Source of the DNA: Tahibacter amnicola
GTDB lineage: Bacteria; Pseudomonadota; Gammaproteobacteria; Xanthomonadales; Rhodanobacteraceae
Direction: 5' to 3'
Assembly: GCF_025398735.1 (NCBI RefSeq)
Contig: NZ_CP104694.1
Coordinates: 4,179,001 to 4,243,000 of the forward strand
Length of the DNA stretch: 64,000 nucleotides
In this document: piece after piece, positions 18,635 through 29,438 of the stretch
How the letters are laid out: every line of letters starts with the position of its first letter
How positions within the stretch are numbered: position 1 is the first letter of the stretch
Notes under the pieces: generated by a model
What the model was told of the DNA's origin: nothing
The model's input: the letters and a program-made list of their open reading frames with translations, nothing else
The model's database searches: none
Program-made: the position numbers and the translations under genes

Positions 18635-21600
18635 TCGAGCGAGTGATCCGCTGGTCGATTCACAACCGGCTGCTCGTCATCCTGGCAACGGCACTTCTGA
18701 CCATCATCGGCTGGCAGGCACTTCGCCAGACCCCGGTCGACGCCCTGCCGGATCTGTCCGATGTCCAGGTGATCGTGCGGACTACCTGGCCCGGACAGGC
18801 ACCGCAGATCGTCGAGGACCAGATCACCTATCCCTTGTCTGCCACGTTGCTGTCGGTGCCAGCGGCACGCACGGTGCGCGGCTATTCCTTTTTTGGCGAG
18901 TCCTACGTCTACGTGCTGTTTGACGACCGCACGGATCTCTACTGGGCACGCTCGCGCGTCCTTGAGTATCTCAACCAGGTGCAGTCACGCCTGCCCGGGG
19001 GCGCGGTCACCGCGCTGGGGCCGGACGCCACGGGCGTAGGCTGGATCTACGAATACGCCCTGCGCGACACCAGCGGAAAACACGATCTGTCGGAACTGCG
19101 CGCCGTGCAGGACTGGTTTCTCCGCTATGAGCTCAAGAGCGTGGCAGGTGTGGCCGAAGTCGCCAGCGTCGGCGGCATGGTGCGCCAGTACCAGATCATC
19201 GTGGACCCGGACCGGCTGCGCGCCCGCGGCCTCTCCCATTCGCGCATCATCGACGCCGTGCAACGCGCCAATGGCGAAGCCGGCGGCTCCGTGCTCGAGC
19301 TGGCGGAAGCCGAGTACATGGTCCGCGCCAGCGGCTACCTGCGAACGCTGGACGACCTGCGCGCCATCCCCCTGGCGGCCGACTCGCGCGGAGTACCGGT
19401 TCAGCTGGGCGATGTGGCGCGCGTCCAGTGGGGCCCGGCGATGCGGCGCGGGATCGCCGAACTCAACGGCGAAGGGGAAGTCGCCGGCGGCATCATCGTC
19501 ATGCGGTCCGGCGAGAACGCGCGCCAGACCATCGCCGCGGTGAAGACGAGGCTTGCTGAGCTGCGTGCGTCGCTTCCGCCGGGGATCGAGATCGTGGAGA
19601 CCTATGACCGGTCGGACCTGATTGACCGCGCCATCGACCATCTGCGCGGCAAGCTGATCGAGGAATTCCTCGTGGTGGCGCTGGCCTGCGCGCTGTTCCT
19701 GTTCCATGTCCGCTCGGCCATCGTTGCCATCGTCGCCCTGCCACTGGGCGTCCTTGCTGCCTTTGGCATCATGCGATTGCAGGGCATCAACGCCAACATC
19801 ATGTCGCTGGGCGGGATTGCCATTGCCATCGGCGCCATGGTCGATGCCGCGGTCGTCATGATCGAGAACGCGCACAAGCGACTCGAAGCGTGGCACCACG
19901 CCCATCCGGGACGCACGCCCGCCCCCGCCGAACGCTGGCAGCTGGTGGCTGACGCGGCGAGCCAGGTCGGCCCGGCGCTCTTCTTCAGCCTGCTGATCAT
20001 CACCCTCTCCTTCGTCCCGGTGTTCGCGCTGCAGGCCCAGGAAGGACGACTCTTCGCACCATTGGCCTACACCAAAACCTATGCGATGGCTGCGGCCGCA
20101 GCCATCTCCATCACGATCGTTCCGGTGCTCATGGGTTACTGGATCCGCGGCCGTATCCCCGAAGAATCCGCCAACCCGGTCAACCGCCTGCTCGTCGCGA
20201 TGTATCGGCCGGCACTGCAGGCGGTGATGGCACACCCCCGGCTGACAGTGGTATCTGCGCTGGTGATCCTAGCCGCCACCCTCATACCGCTGCAGCGCCT
20301 GGGAAGCGAATTCCTGCCGCCGTTGGACGAAGGCGACCTTTTATATATGCCGACCGCCCTGCCGGGCCTGTCCGCCGGCAAGGCCGCACAGGTGCTGCAG
20401 CAGACCGATCGCATGATCCGGAGCGTGCCCGAGGTCGCCAGCGTGTTCGGCAAGATCGGCAAGGCCGATACCGCCACGGATACGGCGCCTATGGAGATGA
20501 TCGAGACCACCGTGCGGCTCAAGCCACGTGCCCAGTGGCGTCCCGGCATGACACCCGAGCGCGTGGTCGCCGAGCTGGATACGGCAGTGCAGATGCCCGG
20601 CCTGACCAACCTCTGGGTGCAGCCGATCCGCAATCGCCTGGACATGCTGGCAACCGGCATCAAGAGCCCGATAGGCATCAAGGTCAACGGCAATGATCTG
20701 GCGCAGATCGACCAGGTCGCCAAGGCCATCGAGGCCGCGGTGAAAACGGTACCCGGCGTCCACTCGGTACTGGCCGAGCGCCTGACCGGTGGCCGCTACG
20801 TCGACATTGACATTGATCGCGCCGCCGCCGCACGCCGCGGCCTCAACATCGCCGACGTGCAGAGTGTCGTGCGGTCCCTGATCGGCGGCGAAGATATCGG
20901 CGAATCCATCGACGGCCGGCGCCGCTTCCCGATCTCCCTGCGCTACCCCCGTGAATGGCGCGATTCGGTGCAGAAGCTGCGCGAGCTGCCCATCATCACC
21001 GATGCCGGGCTGTGGCTGACTCTGGCCGATGTCGCGCGCGTGTCCCTGGCCGACGGGCCGCCCATGATCCGCAGCGAAAACGGACGTCTGACGGGCTGGA
21101 TCTACGTCGACGCCAGCGGGCGCGACCTGGCCGCGCTCGTCCACGCGTTGCAGCGGCGCATCCAGGAAACCGTCACGCTGCCGCCGGGCTATTCGATCAG
21201 TTGGTCAGGCCAGTTCGAATACCTGGAACGGGCGGCGGCAAGACTGCGCGTCGTGGTTCCAGCCGCCATCGCCTGCATCTTCCTTTTGTTGTTTCTCACC
21301 TTCCGCCGTATCGACGACGCACTGCTCATCCTGCTCAGCCTGCCCCTGGCCCTTGTCGGCGGACTTTGGCTCATCTTCCTGCTCGACCACTCGGTATCGG
21401 TCGCCAGCGTCATCGGCTTCATTGCACTGGCAGGCGTCTCCGCCGAGTTCGGCGTACTGATGCTGCTTTACCTGAAACAGGCCTGGGAGCGGCGACTGGC
21501 GGCCGGCGAACCCGCCAACGCCCATACCCTCGATGGCGCCATCTACGAGGGTGCACTGCAACGCGTGCGTCCAAAGGCCATGACAGTGACCGTCATCCTG

Positions 21601-21837
21601 GCTGGCCTGATGCCAATTCTCTTCGGCGACGGCACCGGCGCGCAGATCATGCAACGGATCGCGGCGCCCATGGTGGGCGGGATGGTGACGGCACCCGTCT
21701 TGTCGATGCTCGTCACACCCGTGTTGTTCCGATGGTTGCGCCGGCGCGAGCTAGCACGCGATTCACTTCATACCCAACCGCATGGCCGCGAGGTCGACTC
21801 CACCAAGCCGCGCACCGAAGACATCGGCGGCGAATAA
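18631..21837 (+). CDS. cusA: CusA-type Cu(I)/Ag(I) RND efflux pump
   Basis: Inner-membrane proton-driven RND transporter of 1068 residues. Twelve transmembrane helices are expected; TM4 contains the [17 protein letters not shown] proton-relay region. The three methionines that bind Cu(I)/Ag(I) in E. coli CusA are present at identical numbering: Met573 in [10 protein letters not shown], Met623 in PMEMIETT and Met672 in [14 protein letters not shown]. This identifies a monovalent copper/silver exporter and not a Czc/Cnr divalent pump. It begins with [13 protein letters not shown], overlapping cusB by 4 nt. Downstream is 191 bp before the pilin genes. Confidence 0.97.
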   Translation: MIERVIRWSIHNRLLVILATALLTIIGWQALRQTPVDALPDLSDVQVIVRTTWPGQAPQIVEDQITYPLSATLLSVPAARTVRGYSFFGESYVYVLFDDRTDLYWARSRVLEYLNQVQSRLPGGAVTALGPDATGVGWIYEYALRDTSGKHDLSELRAVQDWFLRYELKSVAGVAEVASVGGMVRQYQIIVDPDRLRARGLSHSRIIDAVQRANGEAGGSVLELAEAEYMVRASGYLRTLDDLRAIPLAADSRGVPVQLGDVARVQWGPAMRRGIAELNGEGEVAGGIIVMRSGENARQTIAAVKTRLAELRASLPPGIEIVETYDRSDLIDRAIDHLRGKLIEEFLVVALACALFLFHVRSAIVAIVALPLGVLAAFGIMRLQGINANIMSLGGIAIAIGAMVDAAVVMIENAHKRLEAWHHAHPGRTPAPAERWQLVADAASQVGPALFFSLLIITLSFVPVFALQAQEGRLFAPLAYTKTYAMAAAAAISITIVPVLMGYWIRGRIPEESANPVNRLLVAMYRPALQAVMAHPRLTVVSALVILAATLIPLQRLGSEFLPPLDEGDLLYMPTALPGLSAGKAAQVLQQTDRMIRSVPEVASVFGKIGKADTATDTAPMEMIETTVRLKPRAQWRPGMTPERVVAELDTAVQMPGLTNLWVQPIRNRLDMLATGIKSPIGIKVNGNDLAQIDQVAKAIEAAVKTVPGVHSVLAERLTGGRYVDIDIDRAAAARRGLNIADVQSVVRSLIGGEDIGESIDGRRRFPISLRYPREWRDSVQKLRELPIITDAGLWLTLADVARVSLADGPPMIRSENGRLTGWIYVDASGRDLAALVHALQRRIQETVTLPPGYSISWSGQFEYLERAAARLRVVVPAAIACIFLLLFLTFRRIDDALLILLSLPLALVGGLWLIFLLDHSVSVASVIGFIALAGVSAEFGVLMLLYLKQAWERRLAAGEPANAHTLDGAIYEGALQRVRPKAMTVTVILAGLMPILFGDGTGAQIMQRIAAPMVGGMVTAPVLSMLVTPVLFRWLRRRELARDSLHTQPHGREVDSTKPRTEDIGGE

Positions 21838-22028
21838 CTTTTCCTATTTTTCCACCTATACACAACCGATACGTTTGGGTACTCAGACATTCATTGCGGA
21901 AATCGACGCCCGCACGATCTCTTCTCGCGCCTTGTTCCGACCATGACACAGGGGAATATTCACCGCGACGAGCGGGTTCGCCAGCAGTGCTAGGCTCCGA
22001 CGCCATCGATAGGGATATCGGAGTCATC

Positions 22029-22574
22029 GTGCAGACGGGAGCGGCATCGCGCGCCACCGGGCAGGCCCGTGCGGCAGGGTTCACGCTGGTTGAGCTGGTC
22101 ATCGTTGTTCTGGTCGTCACCCTGCTGACGGCCCTTGCGCTACCTTCCTACGTCAACGTGACGCGTGCCAATCGCGCAACGACACAAGCTGCCGAGTTCC
22201 TGACGGCGATCAACCTGGCACGCACCGAAGCCATCACGCGCGGCATGCGGATTTCGCTCTGCCCGAGCGCCGACGGTGCCACCTGCGCTGCAGGCACCGA
22301 CTGGTCCGGCGGCTGGCTGGTATTCGCCGACCGCGCGGACGTCGGCATTCTTGGCAGTACCGACACCGTGCTTCGCGTGTGGCCCGCACTCGCCGGCGCC
22401 GACGCGCTGAGCGGCGACATCGCCGTAGTCAGTTTCACCCGCGACGGCGCCGTCACCTCCGATACCGATGTGCAATGGACGCTGCGTCCCCAGGGTTGCC
22501 AGCAGGACCAGCAGCGCCGCATTCGCCTTGGCCCGTACGGCCGATCCAACGTCAGCAAGGAGACGTGTTCGTGA
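22029..22574 (+). CDS. fimT: Type IV pilus minor pilin FimT/GspH-like
   Basis: Minor pilin of 181 residues. A short basic leader ends in AAG, followed by the type III signal FTLVELVIVVLVVTLLTALALPSY: PilD cleavage after Gly, then Phe1, Glu5 and a hydrophobic helix. The globular part has the FimT/GspH features of LARTEAITRG and a C-terminal disulphide-like pair. The GTG start at 22029 has CGGAG five bases upstream; the very long frame from 20955 runs through cusA and is a shadow. It opens the fimT-pilV-pilW-pilX-pilY1-pilE operon needed for pilus assembly, adhesion and DNA uptake. Its stop overlaps the pilV GTG start. Confidence 0.9.
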   Translation: MQTGAASRATGQARAAGFTLVELVIVVLVVTLLTALALPSYVNVTRANRATTQAAEFLTAINLARTEAITRGMRISLCPSADGATCAAGTDWSGGWLVFADRADVGILGSTDTVLRVWPALAGADALSGDIAVVSFTRDGAVTSDTDVQWTLRPQGCQQDQQRRIRLGPYGRSNVSKETCS

Positions 22575-23062
22575 TGCCCCCCGCTATCCCGGTGCGCGCG
22601 GTGCAGTCGAGCCCCCGGTTGACCCGTCGCGCCGCAGGCTTTTCGATGATCGAGGTGCTGGTGGCCATCGCGGTGATCGGCATCGGACTGCTCGGCCTGG
22701 CCGCGCTGCAGATCTTTTCCGTCAAAGCCAATCAGAGCGCTAACTACCGCACCCAGGCCACCGCGCTCGCCTATGACCTGATGGACCGCATGCGGGCCAA
22801 TCGTCCGGGCGTCGTGGCCGGACAGTACTACGCCGCGTTCAGTGGCGGTACCGGCCGCTGCACGGGTGCGGCGCCGACGACCGGGCCGCTTGCCGCCCGC
22901 GACCTGCACGAGTGGAAATGTGCCGTTCGTGATCAGTTGCCATCCGGTGACGGACGCGTGCAGATGCCGGGCGGGCGAATCATCGTCTCCATACGCTGGG
23001 CGGACGCACGCTGGTCGGCCGGCGACCCGACGGCCGAATTCACCTTGACGTCATCCCTCTGA
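22571..23062 (+). CDS. pilV: Type IV pilus minor pilin PilV
   Basis: Minor pilin of 163 residues. The leader ends RRAAG and is followed by FSMIEVLVAIAVIGIGLLGLAALQ, with the PilV-type MIEVLVA and GLLGLAALQ signature, then ANYRTQATALAYDLMDRMRANR as in the family. A GTG at 22571 overlaps the fimT stop as GTGA and is 8 nt after AAGGAG; the adjacent ATG at 22574 is the alternative. It acts in the pilus-tip priming complex with PilW, PilX, FimT and PilY1. Confidence 0.93.
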   Translation: MMPPAIPVRAVQSSPRLTRRAAGFSMIEVLVAIAVIGIGLLGLAALQIFSVKANQSANYRTQATALAYDLMDRMRANRPGVVAGQYYAAFSGGTGRCTGAAPTTGPLAARDLHEWKCAVRDQLPSGDGRVQMPGGRIIVSIRWADARWSAGDPTAEFTLTSSL

Positions 23063-23070
23063 GGCCCGGC

Positions 23071-24288
23071 ATGCGCCACTACCGCTTTCCGGCACGCGCC
23101 GGTGGAATGTCGCTGATCGAAGTCATGGTCGCCATCGCATTGTCGGCCCTGATCCTGCTGGGCATCACCCAGATCTTCGGCGCGAACAAGGCCAGCCATC
23201 AGCTGCAGAACGCCCTGTCGCGCATCCAGGAAAACGCCCGGTTCGCCCTGATCGCGCTGGAACGGGATGTGCGCATGGCGGGCTACCTGGGTGGCGGCAA
23301 CGATCTCAACCGCACCGCGGCCGGCAACGGCAACTTCACCAACCACCTGGCTGCCAACGGGATCGACACCGACGCTTTTCCCTATCGCTTTCATCGAGCG
23401 CTGGAGGTGTTCAACGCCAATGCACTGGTGACCGCGGCCAATCCGCCGGTCGGTGGTGCCAATGACTGGACACCGGCCCTGCCCGCTGCGCTGGGCAACG
23501 CGCGGCCGTTGCAGGGGTCAGACATCCTGGTGCTGCGCTTCTTCAGCGAAGAGAGCATCCCCCTGACCGGATTCAACCCGGCCGATGACACCTTCACTGT
23601 GCTCAAGGACTCATTCCCCGACGGCAAACCGTTCACCGCCAGTGGCATCTACGGCGTGGGCAACTATCGCTTCGCCGATGTGTTCCAGGCCACCCACGTC
23701 GAGGGGCATCGCATTGCAGCGGGTTACACCGCGGGCGAGCCCGGCAATCGCTACCAGTACGACCCGCAGAATTCCCCCGGCCGCACCTGGCGCGGGGATC
23801 GCGAAGTGGAATACGGCGTACAGGGCACCGGTCAGCGCTGGTGGAATGCGGAGCTGCACCGCGCCAACTACGTCGCCTACTACGTCGGACAGGGAGCCGG
23901 CGGACAGCCGGCGCTCATGATGCAGACACTGACGTCGACGGGCTCGGTGGAATCGCGCGAGTTGCTGGAGGGCGTGGAGAGCATCCAGGTGCTGATCGGC
24001 CGCGACACGGCGGTTCCGCCCGATGACACGGCAGACACCTACGTCACCGCTGCCGCATTGATCGAAGGCAGCAGCGGCGAAGCCCAGCGCGACGAACGGT
24101 GGCGCCAGGCTCGTTCGCTGCAGCTGGCCTTGCTGATCCGGAGCGTGGACACCTTCAACAGTCCGCAGCCGACCGATCGCCAGTACGTCCTCCTCGACCA
24201 ATCCCTGACACGTCCCGATGACCGGCGCCTGCGCCAGATCTACCGGACGACCGTTTCGCTGCGCAACCGCATCAGCAACGCCCAATGA
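23071..24288 (+). CDS. pilW: Type IV pilus minor pilin PilW
   Basis: Minor pilin of 405 residues, the long member of the priming set. ARAGG precedes the cleaved MSLIEVMVAIALSALILLGI helix. The family motif SRIQENARFALIALERDVRMAGYLGG follows, then a large mainly beta periplasmic domain. The C terminus TVSLRNR is typical. GAGG lies upstream of the ATG. The stop overlaps pilX by 4 nt (ATGA). Confidence 0.94.
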   Translation: MRHYRFPARAGGMSLIEVMVAIALSALILLGITQIFGANKASHQLQNALSRIQENARFALIALERDVRMAGYLGGGNDLNRTAAGNGNFTNHLAANGIDTDAFPYRFHRALEVFNANALVTAANPPVGGANDWTPALPAALGNARPLQGSDILVLRFFSEESIPLTGFNPADDTFTVLKDSFPDGKPFTASGIYGVGNYRFADVFQATHVEGHRIAAGYTAGEPGNRYQYDPQNSPGRTWRGDREVEYGVQGTGQRWWNAELHRANYVAYYVGQGAGGQPALMMQTLTSTGSVESRELLEGVESIQVLIGRDTAVPPDDTADTYVTAAALIEGSSGEAQRDERWRQARSLQLALLIRSVDTFNSPQPTDRQYVLLDQSLTRPDDRRLRQIYRTTVSLRNRISNAQ

Positions 24289-24761
24289 CCGCGTCCATGC
24301 ACTCACGCCACCTCGCTCCGATCGCTCCGGTGCGCCGCCAGTCCGGCGCCGTTCTTTTCGTCAGTCTCATGATCCTGATCCTGATGATGCTGCTCACGCT
24401 CGCGGCCGCACGCATGACCGCTATCCAGGAACGGCTCGCCGGCAGCTTCAAGAATCACCATGACGCCTTTGAATCGGCCGAGCTGCAGTTGGTCAGCGGC
24501 GAAGGCGTCGTGGTCGATCCGCTCCGGCAGCCGGATGTCGCCTTCGCCACCATCGCCGACGACACCACCACTCCCTGGTACGGCTGGTATGCCGAAGGGC
24601 CGGAAACCCCCGTCGAATCGGTCCACCGCGTGCGCATCGGGCAATCGTTGAAGTTCGGCACGGATCCGCTGCGCGAACCGAAGTTCTTCGTCGTCTCCGC
24701 CGGCGCTCCTGGAAAGGACACCACCGCGACTGCCGCGGTGCAATCGACCTATGTGTACTAG
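24285..24761 (+). CDS. pilX: Type IV pilus minor pilin PilX
   Basis: A 158-residue protein with the PilX start RRQSGAVLFVSLMILILMMLLTLAAARMTAIQERLAGSF. It has a single N-terminal hydrophobic helix with Gly before the processed residue but no Glu5, as is characteristic of PilX/GspK-type pilins. The helix continues into NHHDAFESAELQL and a short globular part. It sits between pilW and pilY1 in the conserved order; a 132-bp gap to pilY1 could hold an extra promoter. Confidence 0.92.
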   Translation: MTASMHSRHLAPIAPVRRQSGAVLFVSLMILILMMLLTLAAARMTAIQERLAGSFKNHHDAFESAELQLVSGEGVVVDPLRQPDVAFATIADDTTTPWYGWYAEGPETPVESVHRVRIGQSLKFGTDPLREPKFFVVSAGAPGKDTTATAAVQSTYVY

Positions 24762-24893
24762 GCGATCGCCGCCCGTCGCGCATCGTACCTGCCGTGGCCC
24801 TGCGTCATGGGGTCCGCACCCGATTCAGCTACCTGCCCTCTCCTGACTGCCTGACCAGATCATTCACCCTCTCATCCGTAAGGGACTACCGGA

Positions 24894-27800
24894 ATGACGC
24901 ACACTCACTGGCGGTGCACCGCCGGCGCATGCCTGCTGACCATTGGTGCCGGCCTTCTCAGCCCCATCGCCATGGCTGACATCCCGATCGCCGACGATCC
25001 GCTGTTTACCAGTAGCGGACAACCGCCGCTCATGATGATGGTGATGTCCCGCGACGAGCAGCTTTTCATCAAAGCGTATACGGACTACACCGACCTTGAC
25101 GGGGACGGTCTGCTCGACACCACCTATCAGAACCGGTTCGAGTACGCCGGCTATTTCGATCCCCGCCTGTGCTACGCCTACATCGGGGAACGCTTCAAAG
25201 CCGCCGGTGCAGCGGCTGACCACCAGTGCAGCAATGCCTGGAGCGGCAATTTCCTGAACTGGCTCACCATGAGCCGCCTGGACATGCTGCGCTTTGTCTT
25301 CTACGGCGGATACCGCTCAACGGATGACACGAACACGGTGCTGGAACGTGCTCACATTCCCTCGGATCTGCACGCCTGGGTGAAAACCTACAGCGGCAGC
25401 GACATTGCGCGGTACACGCCTTTCACCTCGCCGATGTCGTTCTGCAATGCCTCGTTCAGTGACGCGGGCGCGCCAAAGCTGCGCGTTGCCACCGGCATCT
25501 GGACCGAGTGGGCATCTACCGCGCTCAACCAGTGCAACTGGCGCGAAGACGCCAACAGCGAAGCCCAGTCCGACAGCCCGCCACGGGCAACTACCGAGTT
25601 CGTCGTGCGCGTGGAGGTCTGTGCGGCGGGCGCCAGCGCGTCGCGCGAATCCTTCTGCCGCCCCTACGGCGCCAACGGTGCCACGTTCAAGCCGGCGGGT
25701 CTGCTCCAGGAGTACGGCGAGAACGGCGCGATGCGGTTTGGTCTGCTGACGGGCAGCTATGCGGCGCCGCGCAGCGGCGGCGTCATCCGTCGCAATATCG
25801 GCAAGATCGCCGGCAACAGCGATAACCGCGGCTGCAGTACCGGCGATGAGATCGACAAGGCGACTGGCCGCTTCTGCAATCAGCGCCCCAACGACGAGGG
25901 AATCATCAACACGATGAATCGCCTCAAATTGACCACCTGGGATTACAGCAGCCGCTGGACCGACTGCAATACCTACAGCATTCTCAATCGCCAGGGCTAT
26001 GGAACGATCAACCTCAACAACCCCGGCTCCGTCACCCGCTCGCAGAACTGCAGTGCGTGGGGTAACCCGGTATCCGAAATGTACGCGGAGGCGCTGCGCT
26101 ACATTGCGGCCGCCCCGCGCACGGAGGCATTCGCGACGGGTACTGACCTCGCGGGCCTGCCCCGTCCCACCTGGCAGGACCCCTACCGCCTGCCGCGTGA
26201 CGGCGGCAATGCCTATTGTGCCAATTGCAGCATTCTGGTTCTTTCCACCGGACTGAACTCCTTCGATAGCGACGAAATCCCGGATGTGCCGGAACTGGGC
26301 AGCGCTGCAACGGCCACCAACACCGTCGGAGGCCACGAGCAGATCACCGGCGACTACCTCGTCGGCCGGGTTGGTGCAACGCCCAAGGGCGAATCCATCG
26401 CCACGCACGAAGACCTCTGCACCAGCAAACCCGTCGCAGCACTGGGCGAAGTCCGCGGCATCTGCCCGGACATTCCTTCAATGGAAGGCAGCTACCTGCT
26501 CAGCGGCCATGCGCACAAGGCATTCACCACCGACCTGCGCCCACGCCTGACCACGCCGTCCGGGCAGCCCAAGCCCGCCAGCCACAAGAACCGCGTACAG
26601 ACCTACGCCGTCTCGGTGGCAGAAAACCTGCCGACGTTCCGGGTGCCGGTCGGCAACGGCCATGTCTCGCTCGCACCCTTGTGCCAGGCCAACAACACCG
26701 GTGCCGCGACCGCGGAATCCAGCGGATGGCGCAGCTGCTATCTGGGCGCGGTCGGGGTTGGGCCCAAGGTGTCGCGTGTACAGCCCGGCCACACCTACGG
26801 TCGTCCTCTCGAGCCCGACGGCACGGCGGGAAGCTTTTCACTCGTCTGGGAAGATTCCCAATGGGGAAATGACCACGACAATGACGTGGTCTCGCTGATG
26901 ACCTACTGCGTCGGAAGCCGGTGCACCCGGAAAGGCACTCCCGGCCAGACGTACTACGACATCTGCTGGCGGTCCACCTCGCCGGCCTGCGGCCCGAACG
27001 GAATGCCCGTCGTCGGCGAGGACGAAGTACTCGTACGCATCGAGAACCTGTCCGCCTATGCCGGCAATGCCATGCTCACCGGATTCGCAGTAACCGGTTC
27101 CGGCGCGACCGATGGCGTCAAGCGGCTGGCCCTGCGTCCCGGCGGGGCCAACGGCAGCGTGCTGACCTCCACCGCGGCGCCCCCCGTGACCTGGGCGCCA
27201 CCGCAGGTCCTGAAATTCCGGGCCGCCAGCGGCGGCGCGCGAACGCTGGAAAACCCGCTGTTCTATGCGGCGAAGTTCGGCAGCTTCCGCGACGCGGACA
27301 ACGACAATCTGCCGGATCCGGGCGAATGGGATATCCAGGTACCCGGAAAACCCGATGCGTTCTTCCCGGTGCGGGATCCGGCGCGACTGAAGACCGAGCT
27401 GCGCAAGGTGTTCGAAGCCATCATCTCCGATGCACGCCCTGCAGCCAGCCTTGCCACCAGTTCGCCGCGCTTCGTGCCGGGCAGCACGCTCACCTACCAG
27501 GTCTCGTACAAGCCCGGTGAGTGGTCCGGCGACGTGCAGGCGTTCCGGCTGAACCCCAACGGCACGCTTGGCAACAAGGTCTGGAGTGCGGACGAAAAGA
27601 TGCCTGACGCCGCGTCCCGCCACCTGGTCACCGCTGTTCCGAATGGCGCAGGAGGGCGTTTTGTCGGCGCACCGTTCAGCGCCGCCACCTATGCGACGGA
27701 ACCGCTGCGCAGCGAACTGATGGGTGACCTGCCCGTCGACCAGTTTGCACTCGATGACGTCGTCGCGTACCTGCGCGGCGACGCCTCGAAGGAAGTTCCC

Positions 27801-29438
27801 GCCGGCCCGTTCCGTCGGCGCACGCACCGGATCGGCGACATTCTCAGCTCCACCCCGGCAGTCGTCAGCCGGCGCAGCCTGGGCTACGCCGTGCTTCCGG
27901 AACGGGTTGGAGGCGTTGCGACAGGCGCGTCGTCCTATCGCGCCTTTGTGGAGAGCAAGAGCACACAGCCGGTCCTGTTTGTCGGCGCGAACGACGGCAT
28001 GATGCACGGCTTCAGCGGTCACGATGGCGGTGGCGTGGAGCTCTTCGGCTATGTGCCGGCGGGCATCACCGGCCAACTGCACCATCTGGCGCGTCCCGCC
28101 TACTCGCATCGCTACTACGCCGACGCATCGCCCCTGGTCGGCGATGCCTTCCTGGGCGGACAGTGGATGGAAGTGCTGCTCAGCAGCATCGGTATCGGCG
28201 GACGCGGCGTGTACGCACTCAATGTCAGCGGACTCGGGCAAACCGGGCAGTTCGGACCAGGCAATGTGCTGTGGGAGTTCAACAGCCAGGTCGATCCGGA
28301 CATGGGGCGCCTTCAGGAACGGCCGCAGATCGCGCTCCTGCCGGATGGTCGATGGGCGGCCATCTTCGGCAACGGATACAACAGTGAAAATCACCGCTCG
28401 GTGCTCTTCATCCGCGATCTCGCCAGCGGCGATCCGATCGCCAAACTCGACACGGGCCAGGGCTCGCCCACCGACCCGAATGGCATGAGCGGCGTCGCAG
28501 CGGCCGATACCGATGGTGACCGCGTGGCGGATACCCTCTACGCCGGCGATTACCACGGCAATCTGTGGAAATTTATCCTTGACAGCAACAACGGCTGGCA
28601 CAATCCGCTCGGATCCAGTCCGCTGTTCAAGGCAGTGGACAAATACGGGCACCGCCAGTCCATCACCGGCGGCATGGATGTGGTGGCCAATCCCATCGGC
28701 GGCACCGTGGTGCTCTTTGGCACCGGCCGCTACCTCAATACAGACGATGCCAATCCGGGACAACATGAGCCGGACGGCAATCCGCTGGTCAACTCGATCT
28801 ACGGCATCTGGGACAGCGGACCGGCTGCGCAAAGCATCCAGCCCAGCGCCCAGTCCCGCTGGGAATTGCTGCGGCAGCAACGCGTCACCGACTACCGCAA
28901 CGGCTATCGGGTATCGACGCAGGAGCCGGTCGGCTATCGGACCGCCGCCAATCCGCAGGGCCGGTTCGGCTGGTTCCTGGACCTGGAGTACATCGACAAC
29001 GGTGTGGACCGCATGGCCGCCGAGCGCGTTCTTGCCGCGCCGGCCGTAATCCTGGGTACCGCGTTGTTCAATACGTTCCGGCCCCAGGGCGATTCCTGCC
29101 AACCCGGCGGACTCAACGGACTGATGGAACTGGACGCGCTCAGTGGTGGTGCAAGCTACGCGGAGATCCCCGCGGGCGGAACGAATCCGCCACCACCCCG
29201 GACCGGCGGAACCGATATTGGCAACGGCCCCCCGCAGGGCGAACCCGTGCCGGTGGTATCCATCCAGCCGCCGCCGGCAGTGCCTGAACTCGGCTGCGAT
29301 CCCAACGACCCGGCCTGCTCGTTCACGCCGCCTACGATCAGCACGACCCGCTGCCTGTGGACCTATCCCAACACGGCCAACAAGGCGATCCAGGCCCCGA
29401 TTCCCTGCGGACGCGTCTCGTGGCGGCAGGTGCACTGA
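24894..29438 (+). CDS. pilY1: Type IV pilus tip adhesin / assembly factor PilY1
   Basis: Secreted protein of 1514 residues with a signal peptide (about 1-29, ending IAMA). The C-terminal half (about 840-1400) is a PilC/PilY1 beta-propeller that begins after ARPAASLATSSPRF and contains FVGANDGMMHGF, a domain hallmark. Calcium-loop-like repeats are visible at DLDGDGLLD (about 67), DADNDNLPD (about 800) and DTDGDRVADTLYAGDYHGNLWKF (about 1203); the last corresponds to the loop that controls pilus retraction in Pseudomonas PilY1. The N-terminal region shows no obvious von Willebrand A MIDAS, so it may differ from P. aeruginosa. A Pro-rich, Cys-containing tail ends the protein. AGGGA precedes the ATG. 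Confidence 0.95.
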   Translation: MTHTHWRCTAGACLLTIGAGLLSPIAMADIPIADDPLFTSSGQPPLMMMVMSRDEQLFIKAYTDYTDLDGDGLLDTTYQNRFEYAGYFDPRLCYAYIGERFKAAGAAADHQCSNAWSGNFLNWLTMSRLDMLRFVFYGGYRSTDDTNTVLERAHIPSDLHAWVKTYSGSDIARYTPFTSPMSFCNASFSDAGAPKLRVATGIWTEWASTALNQCNWREDANSEAQSDSPPRATTEFVVRVEVCAAGASASRESFCRPYGANGATFKPAGLLQEYGENGAMRFGLLTGSYAAPRSGGVIRRNIGKIAGNSDNRGCSTGDEIDKATGRFCNQRPNDEGIINTMNRLKLTTWDYSSRWTDCNTYSILNRQGYGTINLNNPGSVTRSQNCSAWGNPVSEMYAEALRYIAAAPRTEAFATGTDLAGLPRPTWQDPYRLPRDGGNAYCANCSILVLSTGLNSFDSDEIPDVPELGSAATATNTVGGHEQITGDYLVGRVGATPKGESIATHEDLCTSKPVAALGEVRGICPDIPSMEGSYLLSGHAHKAFTTDLRPRLTTPSGQPKPASHKNRVQTYAVSVAENLPTFRVPVGNGHVSLAPLCQANNTGAATAESSGWRSCYLGAVGVGPKVSRVQPGHTYGRPLEPDGTAGSFSLVWEDSQWGNDHDNDVVSLMTYCVGSRCTRKGTPGQTYYDICWRSTSPACGPNGMPVVGEDEVLVRIENLSAYAGNAMLTGFAVTGSGATDGVKRLALRPGGANGSVLTSTAAPPVTWAPPQVLKFRAASGGARTLENPLFYAAKFGSFRDADNDNLPDPGEWDIQVPGKPDAFFPVRDPARLKTELRKVFEAIISDARPAASLATSSPRFVPGSTLTYQVSYKPGEWSGDVQAFRLNPNGTLGNKVWSADEKMPDAASRHLVTAVPNGAGGRFVGAPFSAATYATEPLRSELMGDLPVDQFALDDVVAYLRGDASKEVPAGPFRRRTHRIGDILSSTPAVVSRRSLGYAVLPERVGGVATGASSYRAFVESKSTQPVLFVGANDGMMHGFSGHDGGGVELFGYVPAGITGQLHHLARPAYSHRYYADASPLVGDAFLGGQWMEVLLSSIGIGGRGVYALNVSGLGQTGQFGPGNVLWEFNSQVDPDMGRLQERPQIALLPDGRWAAIFGNGYNSENHRSVLFIRDLASGDPIAKLDTGQGSPTDPNGMSGVAAADTDGDRVADTLYAGDYHGNLWKFILDSNNGWHNPLGSSPLFKAVDKYGHRQSITGGMDVVANPIGGTVVLFGTGRYLNTDDANPGQHEPDGNPLVNSIYGIWDSGPAAQSIQPSAQSRWELLRQQRVTDYRNGYRVSTQEPVGYRTAANPQGRFGWFLDLEYIDNGVDRMAAERVLAAPAVILGTALFNTFRPQGDSCQPGGLNGLMELDALSGGASYAEIPAGGTNPPPPRTGGTDIGNGPPQGEPVPVVSIQPPPAVPELGCDPNDPACSFTPPTISTTRCLWTYPNTANKAIQAPIPCGRVSWRQVH

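Noticed and set aside
18631-21837. Annotation as a CzcA cobalt-zinc-cadmium pump
   Set aside because: The Met573/Met623/Met672 triad is intact, which points to Cu(I)/Ag(I).
26838-29435. 865-codon open frame antisense to pilY1
   Set aside because: The plus strand clearly encodes PilY1 domains; the antisense product has no recognisable features.
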